Shown piece after piece: positions 1 to 7,164 of a DNA stretch of 9,000 nt (position 1 is the first letter of the stretch; each line of letters begins with the position of its first letter). The notes beneath the pieces are model-generated. The model was not told the origin of the DNA. It was given only the letters and a program-made list of their open reading frames with translations, and made no database searches. A program made the position numbers and the translations under genes. This DNA is from Pseudomonadota bacterium. Lineage in GTDB: Bacteria; Pseudomonadota; Gammaproteobacteria; Pseudomonadales; Azotimanducaceae. The DNA is taken from assembly GCA_027622495.1 (NCBI GenBank), contig JAQBYL010000150.1:1-9000 (forward strand), given 5' to 3'.

Positions 1-300
1 ACAGGAGGTTAGTCAGAGCAAGGCCGCCGCTTGAGTTGGCTTGTCATACACCAGATTTGACAATAGCTCGTGGTTGGAATCGATTCAGTCTTAAGCCTGC
101 ACTCACCGGGTCGGTCGATACCTGTAGCGCGCTCCTTAACCTCACTTCCGCTTCTCCAAACGCCACGCACCAGGGGCTAATTCGAGCTCGGCAACTACGT
201 GTCCGTTAAGACCAATCCACCGAACATTCCCCCGAACATTCCGTACATATAACTGCTTCCATTGTGTAGTAGGGAGTAAGCGGTCAGCCAACTACGTACT
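1..300. other. Unassigned stretch with no recognisable gene
   Basis: I find no convincing reading frame, RNA or mobile-element end here. All frames are broken by frequent stops. Visible elements are a 12-base tandem repeat at 220-242, a 10-base perfect palindrome (gaatcgattc, 77-86) and a nine-base direct repeat (caactacgt) at 192-200 and 289-297. Because the stretch abuts a decayed transposase, it may be more of the same degraded insertion, but no residue-level similarity supports this. Confidence 0.5.
220..242. repeat. Two-copy 12-base tandem repeat
   Basis: The 11-mer ccgaacattcc occurs at 220-230 and again at 232-242, separated by a single c, giving a 12-base period. It lies about 60 bases upstream of the open frame of the IS91-like transposase relic. 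It has only two copies, so it could be a replication-slippage duplication. No function is implied. Confidence 0.7.
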
Positions 301-646
301 AACGGGTTTGTTCAGCTGCTGATCGATGACATCGCGTTCCACCTGCCAAGGCAACAGCTTAGCGATATCGTTCCCGCGTCGATCCGCTATCGCGTCGCGG
401 TCGGACAGGGAGTCGGCGGCAGAACCCTCACCCTCAAGAACCCGGCCCTGGCCCGAACCGACTCTACGCCCAAGCCGTTCACCGCCAATCAGAACGGCTT
501 CTCCCTCAACTGCGCCGTTTCTTGCCAAGCCTATCAGCGCGATCGGCTCGAGCGGCTGTGCCGCTCCTCCCTACTTCAGGGAGGCCAGCACTCGACCGGC
601 GTTGTGTCTCGAACGGCTTTCGACCAATACCGCTGGTTTCGGTTAG
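301..646 (+). pseudogene. IS91-family transposase fragment, frameshifted relic
   Basis: In the frame whose codons begin at 301, the translation is open from 280 and includes RYRVAVGQ, RTLTLKNPAL, NGFSLNCAVSCQAYQRDRLE and RLCR (about 391-564). This is the conserved middle of IS91-type (Y2) transposases, which mobilise DNA by rolling-circle transposition. The family normally continues RLCRYxTRPALALERLS. Here the continuation TRPALCLERLSTNTAG appears one frame over (about 590-637), after roughly 20 extra bases containing a small inverted repeat (cctccct / agggagg, 567-585), and then meets a stop at 644-646. The N-terminal domain carrying the zinc-binding and catalytic tyrosine regions, and the C-terminal domain, are both missing. 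The relic stops about 10 bases from the CCA end of tRNA-Pro. The family assignment is from remembered motifs, but the agreement is extensive. Start and end are approximate. Confidence 0.75.
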
Positions 647-655
647 GAGGTTGGT

Positions 656-733
<78 letters not shown>

Positions 734-748
734 TTCGATAGGCCGGGC

Positions 749-754
749 ATCATA
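749..754 (-). promoter_or_regulatory. Probable -10 box of tRNA-Pro
   Basis: The minus strand reads TATGAT (5 of 6 to TATAAT), followed by a GC-rich discriminator (GCCCGGCC). It ends 16 bases before the mature tRNA 5' end. The spacing and GC-rich discriminator fit a growth-rate-controlled stable-RNA promoter. The -35 region is poor, with only TTCTTA-like matches at usual spacing, so the call rests on the -10 box and its position. Confidence 0.5.
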
Positions 755-903
755 ACCGAAGCCACCAGCCTAAGAAAGGATACGCATTTCCTATGCATAT
801 CAATGAACTACGTGCTTCAACCTGATCTTAAAAAATTGCCTATGACAAACCCTGCGACATTGGCAACAATGCAGCCCTTCGAAAATTCAAACCTGAGGAC
901 ACC

Positions 904-1428
904 ATGGCAACATCACTATACGACCTGAGCGTCGGAACCTACCTGCAAGTCGTCGGCGCCGCCGTCGGATTTCTGGACAAAGGGGCATCGTATTGCAACG
1001 AGAAAGGCATCGCCCTCGACGACGTGGTCAAGACCAACCTTTACGACGATATGCAGTCGTTTCATTTCCAGGTGATCTGCATCACCCACCATTCCATCGG
1101 AGCCATCAAAGCCCTGCAGACGGGTGAGGCCGTCACGCCCATGGGTCTGTACGCCGACACTGACTATGCCGGCCTTCAGGCACTCACAAGCCAGACGCTG
1201 ACCGAGTTGAAAGCGCTGGATAAAGATGCAATCAACAAGCTGAGCGACGGCAAACTCATCTTCAAACTCGGGAAAAACGAACTGCCCTTCACCAACGAAA
1301 ACTACGTGCTGTCGTTTTCCTTGCCGAATTTCTATTTTCATGCCACGACTGCTTACGACATTCTGCGTTCGAAGGGTGTGCCCCTCGGCAAGCGGGATTT
1401 TCTGGGTGCGATGCGTATGGGTGCCTAA
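904..1428 (+). CDS. DUF1993 family protein
   Basis: This 174-residue soluble protein has no signal peptide or membrane segment. It matches the DUF1993 family over its full length. The N-terminal SLYDLSVGTYLQ (4-15) is followed by a helical core and the family's C-terminal signature LPNFYFHATTAYDILR (140-155) then VPLGKRDFLG (159-168). Family members are small helical proteins thought to resemble DinB-like four-helix bundles. No biochemical function is established, so none is assigned. The ATG is supported by GAGGA four bases upstream (ctgaggacaccATG). The gene stands alone on the plus strand, is divergent from tRNA-Pro and converges on the carotenoid oxygenase gene. No good promoter is visible in the 170 bases upstream. 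It is not part of the conserved neighbourhood and looks like an accessory gene. Confidence 0.88.
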   Translation: MATSLYDLSVGTYLQVVGAAVGFLDKGASYCNEKGIALDDVVKTNLYDDMQSFHFQVICITHHSIGAIKALQTGEAVTPMGLYADTDYAGLQALTSQTLTELKALDKDAINKLSDGKLIFKLGKNELPFTNENYVLSFSLPNFYFHATTAYDILRSKGVPLGKRDFLGAMRMGA

Positions 1429-1440
1429 GTATTGATGTGC

Positions 1441-1473
1441 CTGCGGCTGTTCGTAGCCTACGAAGAGCCGCAG
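1441..1473. terminator. Strong hairpin between convergent genes, possible bidirectional terminator
   Basis: The arm 1441-1456 (ctgcggctgttcgtag) is the reverse complement of 1458-1473 except for one central mismatch. This gives up to 15 paired bases around a very short loop. It lies 13 bases after the DUF1993 stop and 13 bases before the stop of the convergent oxygenase gene, so either transcript would form it. Neither side has a U-tract, so it may act as an RNA 3' end or pausing structure rather than as a classic intrinsic terminator. Confidence 0.55.
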
Positions 1474-1485
1474 TTCACGAGTCGG

Positions 1486-2934
1486 CTACACAAACACCTG
1501 TGGCGTGAAAAAACCATGAAACTGATGCGGAACGTGATGCTTCAGTTTGAGTGAACACACCTGATCTGCCACGTTGTTGGCGCGATAGATCTGCAGTTCA
1601 CTCTTGTGGGTGTAGGCGTCGTACACCACTTCCAGAACATATCCGTCGTCTTCAGCCGCGGCTTTGTCTGCGGGTGCAAACATCGGCTCAGAACCATACA
1701 GACCTGGCGGTAGAGTCACGAGAGTTTCCTCACCCTCAAAGGTTACGCTCTGGAAACCATTGAAAAAACTGTCGGCGCCGTTGGGCACCGAGCATGCCGT
1801 GTAGCACACTTTATGCTGTTTACCGATTACTGCTGGATTGAATGTAGGGAATTCTGATTCTGTTTCGCTAACCCGTTCGCTTGTCATGGCGCCGGTTCCC
1901 ATGTTCAGGTGGAAACGCATATAGGTGCCACCCCCAAACTTGGTGCTGTTGAACACATCACTCAATGTGTCGTTGGCCTCGAAGTCGCTGGCATACATAC
2001 CGTCCACAACAATCTCATTGCCACTTTCGAATGCATTGCCGAAGTGAATGATCGCGCCTGGCGCCGTCTCAAAACGACGCACTTCGGTCAGGGTATCCAG
2101 GTCGACAACAACTACCTGCATGGGGACGTTGTTGTCGAAATGAATCTGATCGGAAATGCTCTTGCGTCCGAGAATGACACTCCCCATGCCACCAAAGACG
2201 ATGGAGTTAATGAAGTAGATGGCATGTTTTTGAGTCAGCGCAAAGTCATGACAGAACGGGAATGAGTCGAGCAGAATTTTCGACTTCTGCACCATCTGAC
2301 CTTCCGGGTTGATCCGGTAAAGATTCAGGCAGGCCTGCAGGCCTTTGAGGGTCATTCCACTGATTCCGGCGCCGAAGTTAAAGCAATCCCCGGAGACCGG
2401 ATGCACCTTACCGTGCGCACTGAACACTTGCCCTTTGGCGAGTTGACCGTCGTAGTCGTGTTCGCCAATCGTTTCCAGTGTGTCGGGCTTGAGCTGCCAG
2501 GGATGACCACCTTCGTTCAGTGCCAGCAGTTTCCCGCCGTGCAGGATTGAATTGGTGTTTGCCGGATTGGCCGGCATTTTGAACAGATTCCTGGTTATGC
2601 CGCCGGGGATCTGGGTACCGAAACCGCGATACAGAATTTTCTGCGCGGCGGTTTCTTCAACGTATTTCGGTGTCCGCACATAACGATTCTTGAAGTGCAC
2701 GCGCCCATCTTTGAACGAAAACGCGCATAACATGCCGTCACCATCAAACCAGTGGCCGAACGGAACGCCACCGATGCGCTGACGACCAGGCCCATTGCGG
2801 AAGAATGTGCCGGTGAGATCTTTCGGGACGGTTCCGCCCCCCTCGTCGATCCAGTAGCTGAATTCCTGATCGAGTTTTTCAAGTCCGCCATGGCAATTTG
2901 GGGGTTCGTTAGTACCGGCAATTGCTTCGCTCAA
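1486..2934 (-). CDS. Carotenoid oxygenase family protein (apocarotenoid/stilbene cleavage type)
   Basis: This 482-residue protein fits the carotenoid cleavage oxygenase fold, a seven-bladed beta-propeller with a non-haem Fe(II) that splits a C=C bond of carotenoids, apocarotenoids or stilbenes with O2. The four iron-ligand histidines can be placed at about His174 (FSAH), His229 (FCHDF), His297 (IIHFGN) and His473 (QFHGFF). Other family landmarks are FRNGPG (45-50), HWFDGDGML (61-69), GSEPMFAP (414-421) and AEDDGYVLEVVYDAY (427-441). No signal peptide is seen. Length is normal for the family. The start is TTG: AGGAG lies eight bases upstream, and the next in-frame Met is only at residue 68, after conserved sequence. 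The gene lies 63 bases downstream of the MerR-type gene on the same strand with no clear terminator, so read-through is possible. No carotenoid biosynthesis gene is in view, so the substrate is unknown. Confidence 0.93.
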   Translation of the reverse strand: MSEAIAGTNEPPNCHGGLEKLDQEFSYWIDEGGGTVPKDLTGTFFRNGPGRQRIGGVPFGHWFDGDGMLCAFSFKDGRVHFKNRYVRTPKYVEETAAQKILYRGFGTQIPGGITRNLFKMPANPANTNSILHGGKLLALNEGGHPWQLKPDTLETIGEHDYDGQLAKGQVFSAHGKVHPVSGDCFNFGAGISGMTLKGLQACLNLYRINPEGQMVQKSKILLDSFPFCHDFALTQKHAIYFINSIVFGGMGSVILGRKSISDQIHFDNNVPMQVVVVDLDTLTEVRRFETAPGAIIHFGNAFESGNEIVVDGMYASDFEANDTLSDVFNSTKFGGGTYMRFHLNMGTGAMTSERVSETESEFPTFNPAVIGKQHKVCYTACSVPNGADSFFNGFQSVTFEGEETLVTLPPGLYGSEPMFAPADKAAAEDDGYVLEVVYDAYTHKSELQIYRANNVADQVCSLKLKHHVPHQFHGFFTPQVFV

Positions 2935-2976
2935 AAGCAGATCTCCTGGTTTGATGTCTTGTTTGTGGGGTAGTCA

Positions 2977-2988
2977 GGTCGATCGACC
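2977..2988. repeat. 12-base perfect palindrome in the gap upstream of the oxygenase gene
   Basis: The sequence ggtcgatcgacc is its own reverse complement. It sits in the 63-base gap between the MerR-type gene and the oxygenase start, about 43 bases before the TTG. It could be an operator for a dimeric regulator or simply chance. No U-tract follows on the minus strand, so it is not an intrinsic terminator. Confidence 0.4.
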
Positions 2989-2997
2989 CGAGCGCTC

Positions 2998-3354
2998 TCA
3001 GGATTTGAGAACTTTGAGAACGTCTTCAAGCTCAACAATCATCTGCTTGATCAGCAGCTTGAACTGCGTCTGGTCGACCTTGGCATCTTCGCCGGTAAGA
3101 CGTTGACGCGCACCGCCAATGGTAAAGCCCTGTTCGTACAGCAACGACCGGATCTGCCGGATGATGATCACATCCTGACGCTGATAGTAACGGCGGTTGC
3201 CGCGTCGCTTGACCGGTTTGAGCTGAGGAAATTCCTGCTCCCAGTAACGCAGCACGTGGGGTTTGACCTCGCACAGTTCGCTGACTTCACCGATGGTGAA
3301 GTAGCGTTTGCCCGGGATGGGTGGCAGTTCGTTATTCTGACTCGGTTCCAGCAT
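2998..3354 (-). CDS. Short MerR-type DNA-binding protein encoded after ihfA
   Basis: This 118-residue protein has a MerR-like winged helix-turn-helix: YFTIGEVSELCEVKPHVLRY (18-37), then the wing RRGNRRYY (50-57) and QIRSLLYEQGFTIGGARQRL (67-86). A short C-terminal helix (about 97-116) could form the antiparallel dimer coil. There is no effector-binding domain and no metal-ligand cysteine loop, so a ligand cannot be proposed. It closely resembles the uncharacterised MerR-type protein found next to ihfA in Pseudomonas, and the MLEPS start agrees with that family. Its first 23 bases overlap the end of ihfA in another frame, with AGAGG just upstream of ATG, so it is probably translationally coupled to ihfA. 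Its target is unknown. A role linked to IHF or to the operon is inference only. Confidence 0.92.
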   Translation of the reverse strand: MLEPSQNNELPPIPGKRYFTIGEVSELCEVKPHVLRYWEQEFPQLKPVKRRGNRRYYQRQDVIIIRQIRSLLYEQGFTIGGARQRLTGEDAKVDQTQFKLLIKQMIVELEDVLKVLKS

Positions 3355-3637
3355 ACGCCTCTACTCGAGCTTTAAGTTTCTGACCTGGCCGGAATGTCAC
3401 CACCCTGCGCGCGCTGATGGGTATTTCTTCGCCGGTTTTTGGATTGCGTCCTGGCCGTTCAGCCTTCTGGCGGAGATCAAAATTACCGAAACCAGACAGC
3501 TTGACCTGTTCATTGTTCTCAAGGGAACGTCGCACTTCGTCGAAAAACATTTCAACGATTTCTTTAGCTTCGCGCTTGTTCAAACCCAGTTCTTCGAACA
3601 GGCGATCAGCCATTTGGGCCTTTGTCAGCGCACCCAC
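3332..3637 (-). CDS. ihfA: Integration host factor subunit alpha
   Basis: This 101-residue nucleoid protein pairs with IHF-beta to bind specific sites and bend DNA sharply. It matches E. coli IhfA nearly end to end: ALTKAQMADRLFEELGLNKR (3-22), EQVKLSGFGNFDLR (43-56) and the DNA-embracing beta-arm RPGRNPKTGEEIPISARR (61-78). Pro66 corresponds to the proline that intercalates into the minor groove. The start is GTG, with GGGAGG six bases upstream, and gives an N-terminus matching the family. It lies 65 bases after pheT and its end overlaps the MerR-type gene. Downstream position after pheT is the standard gammaproteobacterial arrangement. A separate promoter within the pheT 3' end is possible but was not identified. 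Confidence 0.98.
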   Translation of the reverse strand: MGALTKAQMADRLFEELGLNKREAKEIVEMFFDEVRRSLENNEQVKLSGFGNFDLRQKAERPGRNPKTGEEIPISARRVVTFRPGQKLKARVEAYAGTESE

Positions 3638-3702
3638 AGTCAGCCTCCCTTTCTAATCGACCCCAGTCTCACTGTTGCGTCTACGCGCAATCTATTGCCA
3701 GC

Positions 3703-6087
3703 TTATCGAAGCCGCGCATCAAAACGTTGTTGCAATGCTTGCAGCGCATGGTTAACGTGTTTAGCGATTTCTGCATCGGTAAGAGTGGCCGATGGATCCT
3801 GCAACGTCAAGCCTACAGCGACACTTTTTTCTTTAGAATCAATACCTTTGCCTCGATACACGTCAAATAAGGTGAAGTCAATGAGAACTGCTCCACAGGC
3901 TTCACGAACGGTCTTCTCGATGTCGAACGCGCTGACTGCTTCGTTGATCACCAGGGCAAGGTCACGCCGAACGCTCGGGTATTTTGAAATCTGCGTGTGC
4001 AACCGGCGCGGCCTCACCAGAATGGTGTCGCCAGCGATTTCAAAGAAGTAACCCGGATGAGGAAGATCGAGCTTCTTTTCGATCTCAGGATGTAGTCGAC
4101 CGATCCGGCCAACCTTGCGATCACCAAGGCGAATCTCGGCACTCTGACCCGGATGCATGATCTCGTCTTTGACTTTCACATACTCAACATCTTTGACGCC
4201 AGCCCAGTTCAGTAAATGCTCCAGGTCTCCTTTGATGTCGTAAAAATCCACAAGCTCCGATCTGCTGTGCCAGGTGCTGGTTAGCCGGTCGCCCCAGATC
4301 AGACCCCCCAACATCTGCACCTGCTCGAGTTTTTCGCCAGGCACAAAACACAGGCCGAGTTCAAACAACCGCACACGCGATTGCTGCCGGGCGACGTTCG
4401 TCTGCAGAGCAGACATCAGCCCGGGCAACAGATTTGTGCGCATCACCGACTGCTCTGAAGACATTGGGTTAGCGAGCGTCATCGGCTGGGCGGTAGGGTC
4501 ATAAAGATCAACCTGTCGCGGATCGACAAAGCTGTAGGTGATGACTTCCTGGTACCCAAGACCAGCCAGTTGGGCTTTGAGCTGCGCTTCCGTGGATCGT
4601 TCCAGCACCACCTTGCGCAATTCGAGGTGCGTTAGCGGCATGCGCGACTCGATGTTGTTGTAGCCGTGGATGCGACACACTTCCTCGACCAGATCAGCTT
4701 CGATGCTGACATCGAAGCGATGGCTTGGGACTTCAATGGTCCAAATCACGCCTTCATGTGCATCTTGCATGCGATTGACGAGCTTAAAATGCAGTCGCTC
4801 GAATAGATGATCGACCACTTCAGGTTCAATATCGACGCCCAGCAGCTCGTTCAACCGCCGTTGGCGCAACCGAACCTGGACTGGCTCAGGCAGGTTCTCC
4901 GTAGAAACCGTTTCAACCACCGGACCTGCGCTGCCGCCAACGATCTGCAGCATGAGTTCGGTGGCCCGCTCGATAGCGAGTGTCTGCAACTCGTAGTCAA
5001 CACCGCGTTCATAGCGATGTGATGCATCGGTGTGCAAGCCATATCTTCGCGCCGTACCAGAGATCGGCAACGGTGCAAAGAAGGCACTTTCCAGAAACAC
5101 ATCGCGCGTATCGGCTTGAATGCCGCTGCGTTCACCGCCCATTACACCGGCGATGGCGATGGGTCCGGCCGTGTCGGTGATCAAGAGGGTATCCGCATCG
5201 AGCTGCACGTCGGTTCCATCCAGCAGCGTCAATTGCTCGCCTTCGTCGGCCCTTCTAACAACAATCCGCTCATTCAGACGGCCCAGATCGAAAGCGTGCA
5301 TCGGCTGCCCCAGTTCGAGCATCACGAAGTTGGTGATGTCGACAATCGCAGAGATGCTTCGCAGCCCGGATCTCCGCAGCGCTTCGGTCATCCACAGGGG
5401 ACTGGGTCGGCTGATGTCGACCCCTTCAACCACACGACCGACATAGCGGGGACAGCCTTGCGGATCGGCAAGCTCAACCGGAAAGGTTGTGTCGATAGAG
5501 GCCGGGATGACGACCCCACCGGTTGCATTGACCGGCTTACCGCTCAACACGCCGACCTCGCGGGCGAGACCGCGCATGCTCAAACAGTCGCCCCGATTGG
5601 GTGTCAGGTTCAGGTCAACGCTAACGTCTGCAAGCGACAGTGCCTCTACCAGAGTCTGACCGGTGGGCAGATCCTCAGGCAGCTCAATTATTCCGTCTGC
5701 ATCCGTGCTCACACCTAACTCGGCGGCACTGCAAAGCATGCCGCTCGACTCAACGCCACGTAGTTTTGCTTTTTTGATTTTAAAGTCACCAGGCAGAACT
5801 GCGCCAATCCTTGCATAGGCAGTCACCAGGCCGGCCCGAACATTCGGCGCACCACAAACAACCTGGTGAACGGCGTGTCCATCGTCTACCTGGCAGACCG
5901 ACAGCTTATCTGCATCCGGATGCTTGTCTGAACTAACCACTCTGGCAACAACTACACCTTCAAACGCTCCGCTAACCGGCTCAACACTCTCGACTTCGAG
6001 ACCTGCCATGGTCAGCTCGTACATCAGATCATCATGGGCCAGACCGGGATCGATCAGATCACGCAGCCACTTTTCGCTGAATTTCAC
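3703..6087 (-). CDS. pheT: Phenylalanine--tRNA ligase beta subunit
   Basis: This 794-residue protein is essentially the E. coli length (795). It is the large subunit of the alpha2-beta2 synthetase that charges tRNA-Phe. It carries tRNA recognition and editing modules, while catalysis is in alpha. Domains in order are an EMAP-like tRNA-binding domain (about 39-148, with HPDADKLSVCQVD at 56-68, VVCGAPNVRAG and KLRGVESSGMLCSAAELG), the B3/B4 editing region (about 210-385, with ISAIVDITNFVM), the B5 domain (about 400-475, ending in VEEVCRIHGYNNIE), a central catalytic-like module, and the C-terminal ferredoxin-fold anticodon-binding domain (about 700-794, with KYPSVRRDLALVI). The start is GTG, preceded by GGAGG at six bases, and lies 14 bases after the pheS stop, so the two subunits are co-translated from one mRNA. 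No lesion is seen. Confidence 0.98.
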   Translation of the reverse strand: MKFSEKWLRDLIDPGLAHDDLMYELTMAGLEVESVEPVSGAFEGVVVARVVSSDKHPDADKLSVCQVDDGHAVHQVVCGAPNVRAGLVTAYARIGAVLPGDFKIKKAKLRGVESSGMLCSAAELGVSTDADGIIELPEDLPTGQTLVEALSLADVSVDLNLTPNRGDCLSMRGLAREVGVLSGKPVNATGGVVIPASIDTTFPVELADPQGCPRYVGRVVEGVDISRPSPLWMTEALRRSGLRSISAIVDITNFVMLELGQPMHAFDLGRLNERIVVRRADEGEQLTLLDGTDVQLDADTLLITDTAGPIAIAGVMGGERSGIQADTRDVFLESAFFAPLPISGTARRYGLHTDASHRYERGVDYELQTLAIERATELMLQIVGGSAGPVVETVSTENLPEPVQVRLRQRRLNELLGVDIEPEVVDHLFERLHFKLVNRMQDAHEGVIWTIEVPSHRFDVSIEADLVEEVCRIHGYNNIESRMPLTHLELRKVVLERSTEAQLKAQLAGLGYQEVITYSFVDPRQVDLYDPTAQPMTLANPMSSEQSVMRTNLLPGLMSALQTNVARQQSRVRLFELGLCFVPGEKLEQVQMLGGLIWGDRLTSTWHSRSELVDFYDIKGDLEHLLNWAGVKDVEYVKVKDEIMHPGQSAEIRLGDRKVGRIGRLHPEIEKKLDLPHPGYFFEIAGDTILVRPRRLHTQISKYPSVRRDLALVINEAVSAFDIEKTVREACGAVLIDFTLFDVYRGKGIDSKEKSVAVGLTLQDPSATLTDAEIAKHVNHALQALQQRFDARLR

Positions 6088-6101
6088 CGCTACCCTCCGG
6101 T

Positions 6102-7115
6102 CTAATTGAACTGTCTTAGGAAACGCATGTCGTTTTCGAAAAACATGCGCAGATCGTCAACTTCGTACAACAGCATGGCCAGACGATCTCCACCAAAGCC
6201 AAACGCAAAACCGGAATACACTTCTGAGTCGATCCCTGACTTCTCCAATACGTTCGGGTGCACAAGCCCACAGCCCATCACTTCGATCCAACCGGTCTGA
6301 CTGCACACACGACAGCCTTTGCCGAAACAATGCACGCATTGAACATCCACCTCGGCAGACGGTTCCGTGAAGGGGAAGTAACTCGGTCGAAACCGCACCT
6401 CCAGATCTTTTTCAAAAAACAGTCGCACGAACTCAATCACGGTTCCCTTCAGATCCGCGAAGCTGATGCCTTTGTCGATGACCAGACCCTCGACCTGATG
6501 AAACATGGGGCTGTGGGTCATGTCAGAGTCACGGCGATATACGCGCCCCGGGCAGATCACTCTGATGGGTGGCTGCTGACTCTCCATCACGTGCACCTGC
6601 CCCGGCGAGGTATGTGTTCGCAGCAGAAGACCGTCACCAAAATAGAACGTGTCGTGCATGGCCCGCGCCGGGTGATGTGCGGGAATGTTCAGAGCTTCGA
6701 AGTTGTAGTAATCGTTTTCGATTTCCGGCCCGGTAACGACCGCATAACCGGCACCGACAAAGATGTCTTCTATTCGCTGCACTGCCTGCGTGACCGGATG
6801 CAATCCGCCCACCGGCTTTGCCCGCCCGGGCAGGGTTATATCAAGGGTCTCACTGGCAAGCTCTGCAGCCAGTTGAGAGGCACCCAGCGAATCTTTTCGG
6901 CTGGCCAGCCAGCCTTGAACCAGATTTTTTGCAGCGTTGATGTCAGCACCCGCCTTGGGTCGTTCGGCTTCACTCAACTGACCAAGCCCCTTCAACAGCG
7001 CGGTCAATTCACCTTTTTTACCAAGGTATCTGACCCGAACCTCTTCGAGGGCGCGCTCATCTGCCGCGCTTTCCACCGCGCCCTGCGCGCTTTGCAGTAT
7101 CGCTTTCAAATCCAT
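6102..7115 (-). CDS. pheS: Phenylalanine--tRNA ligase alpha subunit
   Basis: This is the catalytic class II synthetase subunit, 337 residues from the chosen ATG. It has an N-terminal coiled-coil arm (about 1-85), then motif 1 around GGLHPVTQAVQRIEDIF (103-119), motif 2 PGRVYRRDSDMTHSPMFHQV (189-208) and motif 3 GFAFGFGGDRLAML (302-315). It ends in FFENDMRFLRQFN, as in the family. Compared with E. coli (327 residues) it carries a C-x2-C-x4-C-x2-C knuckle (Cys260, 263, 268, 271), a known variant in many bacteria such as Bacillus and possibly metal-binding. The start is uncertain among GTG 7127, ATG 7118 and ATG 7115. MDLKAILQ from 7115 fits the family and gives GAGAG a five-base spacing. The gene follows an attenuator directly, so its transcription is probably adjustable relative to rplT. 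Confidence 0.97.
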   Translation of the reverse strand: MDLKAILQSAQGAVESAADERALEEVRVRYLGKKGELTALLKGLGQLSEAERPKAGADINAAKNLVQGWLASRKDSLGASQLAAELASETLDITLPGRAKPVGGLHPVTQAVQRIEDIFVGAGYAVVTGPEIENDYYNFEALNIPAHHPARAMHDTFYFGDGLLLRTHTSPGQVHVMESQQPPIRVICPGRVYRRDSDMTHSPMFHQVEGLVIDKGISFADLKGTVIEFVRLFFEKDLEVRFRPSYFPFTEPSAEVDVQCVHCFGKGCRVCSQTGWIEVMGCGLVHPNVLEKSGIDSEVYSGFAFGFGGDRLAMLLYEVDDLRMFFENDMRFLRQFN

Positions 7116-7129
7116 CATTACTCTCACAT

Positions 7130-7164
7130 AAAAAAAGGGAAGATGTGATCACCTTCCCTTTTTT
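7130..7164 (-). terminator. Intrinsic terminator/attenuator between rplT and pheS
   Basis: On the minus strand, AAAAAAGGGAAG (7164 to 7153) pairs perfectly with CTTCCCTTTTTT (7142 to 7131). The loop is 10 nt and the transcript continues with a uridine tract (7 U including the stem end, 7136-7130). It ends only about 15 bases before the pheS start codon, so an operon transcript must pass it to express pheST. This is the position of the phenylalanine attenuator in E. coli (pheM-pheS). The hairpin is also nearly symmetrical on the plus strand, but no plus-strand gene ends here. Confidence 0.85.

Noticed and set aside
57..85. Perfect TTGACA (57-62) as a promoter -35
   Set aside because: At 17 bases the -10 would be TCGATT (3 of 6), and no gene follows for hundreds of bases.
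916..1341. Minus-strand frame opposite the DUF1993 gene
   Set aside because: It has low-complexity, unfamiliar sequence and no start signal. The plus-strand frame has family motifs and a good ribosome-binding site.
5032..5718. Long plus-strand open frame (228 codons) inside pheT
   Set aside because: It is antisense to a fully conserved pheT, has no recognisable domain and no ribosome-binding site. It follows from codon bias of the real gene.
7116..7127. GTG 7127 as the pheS start
   Set aside because: It lies within the end of the attenuator region without a spaced ribosome-binding site, and MRVM is not family-like. ATG 7115 (or 7118) fits better.
6258..7148. Plus-strand open frame of 296 codons opposite pheS
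   Set aside because: It is a shadow of pheS. The translation shows no family motif, and the pheS frame is unambiguous.
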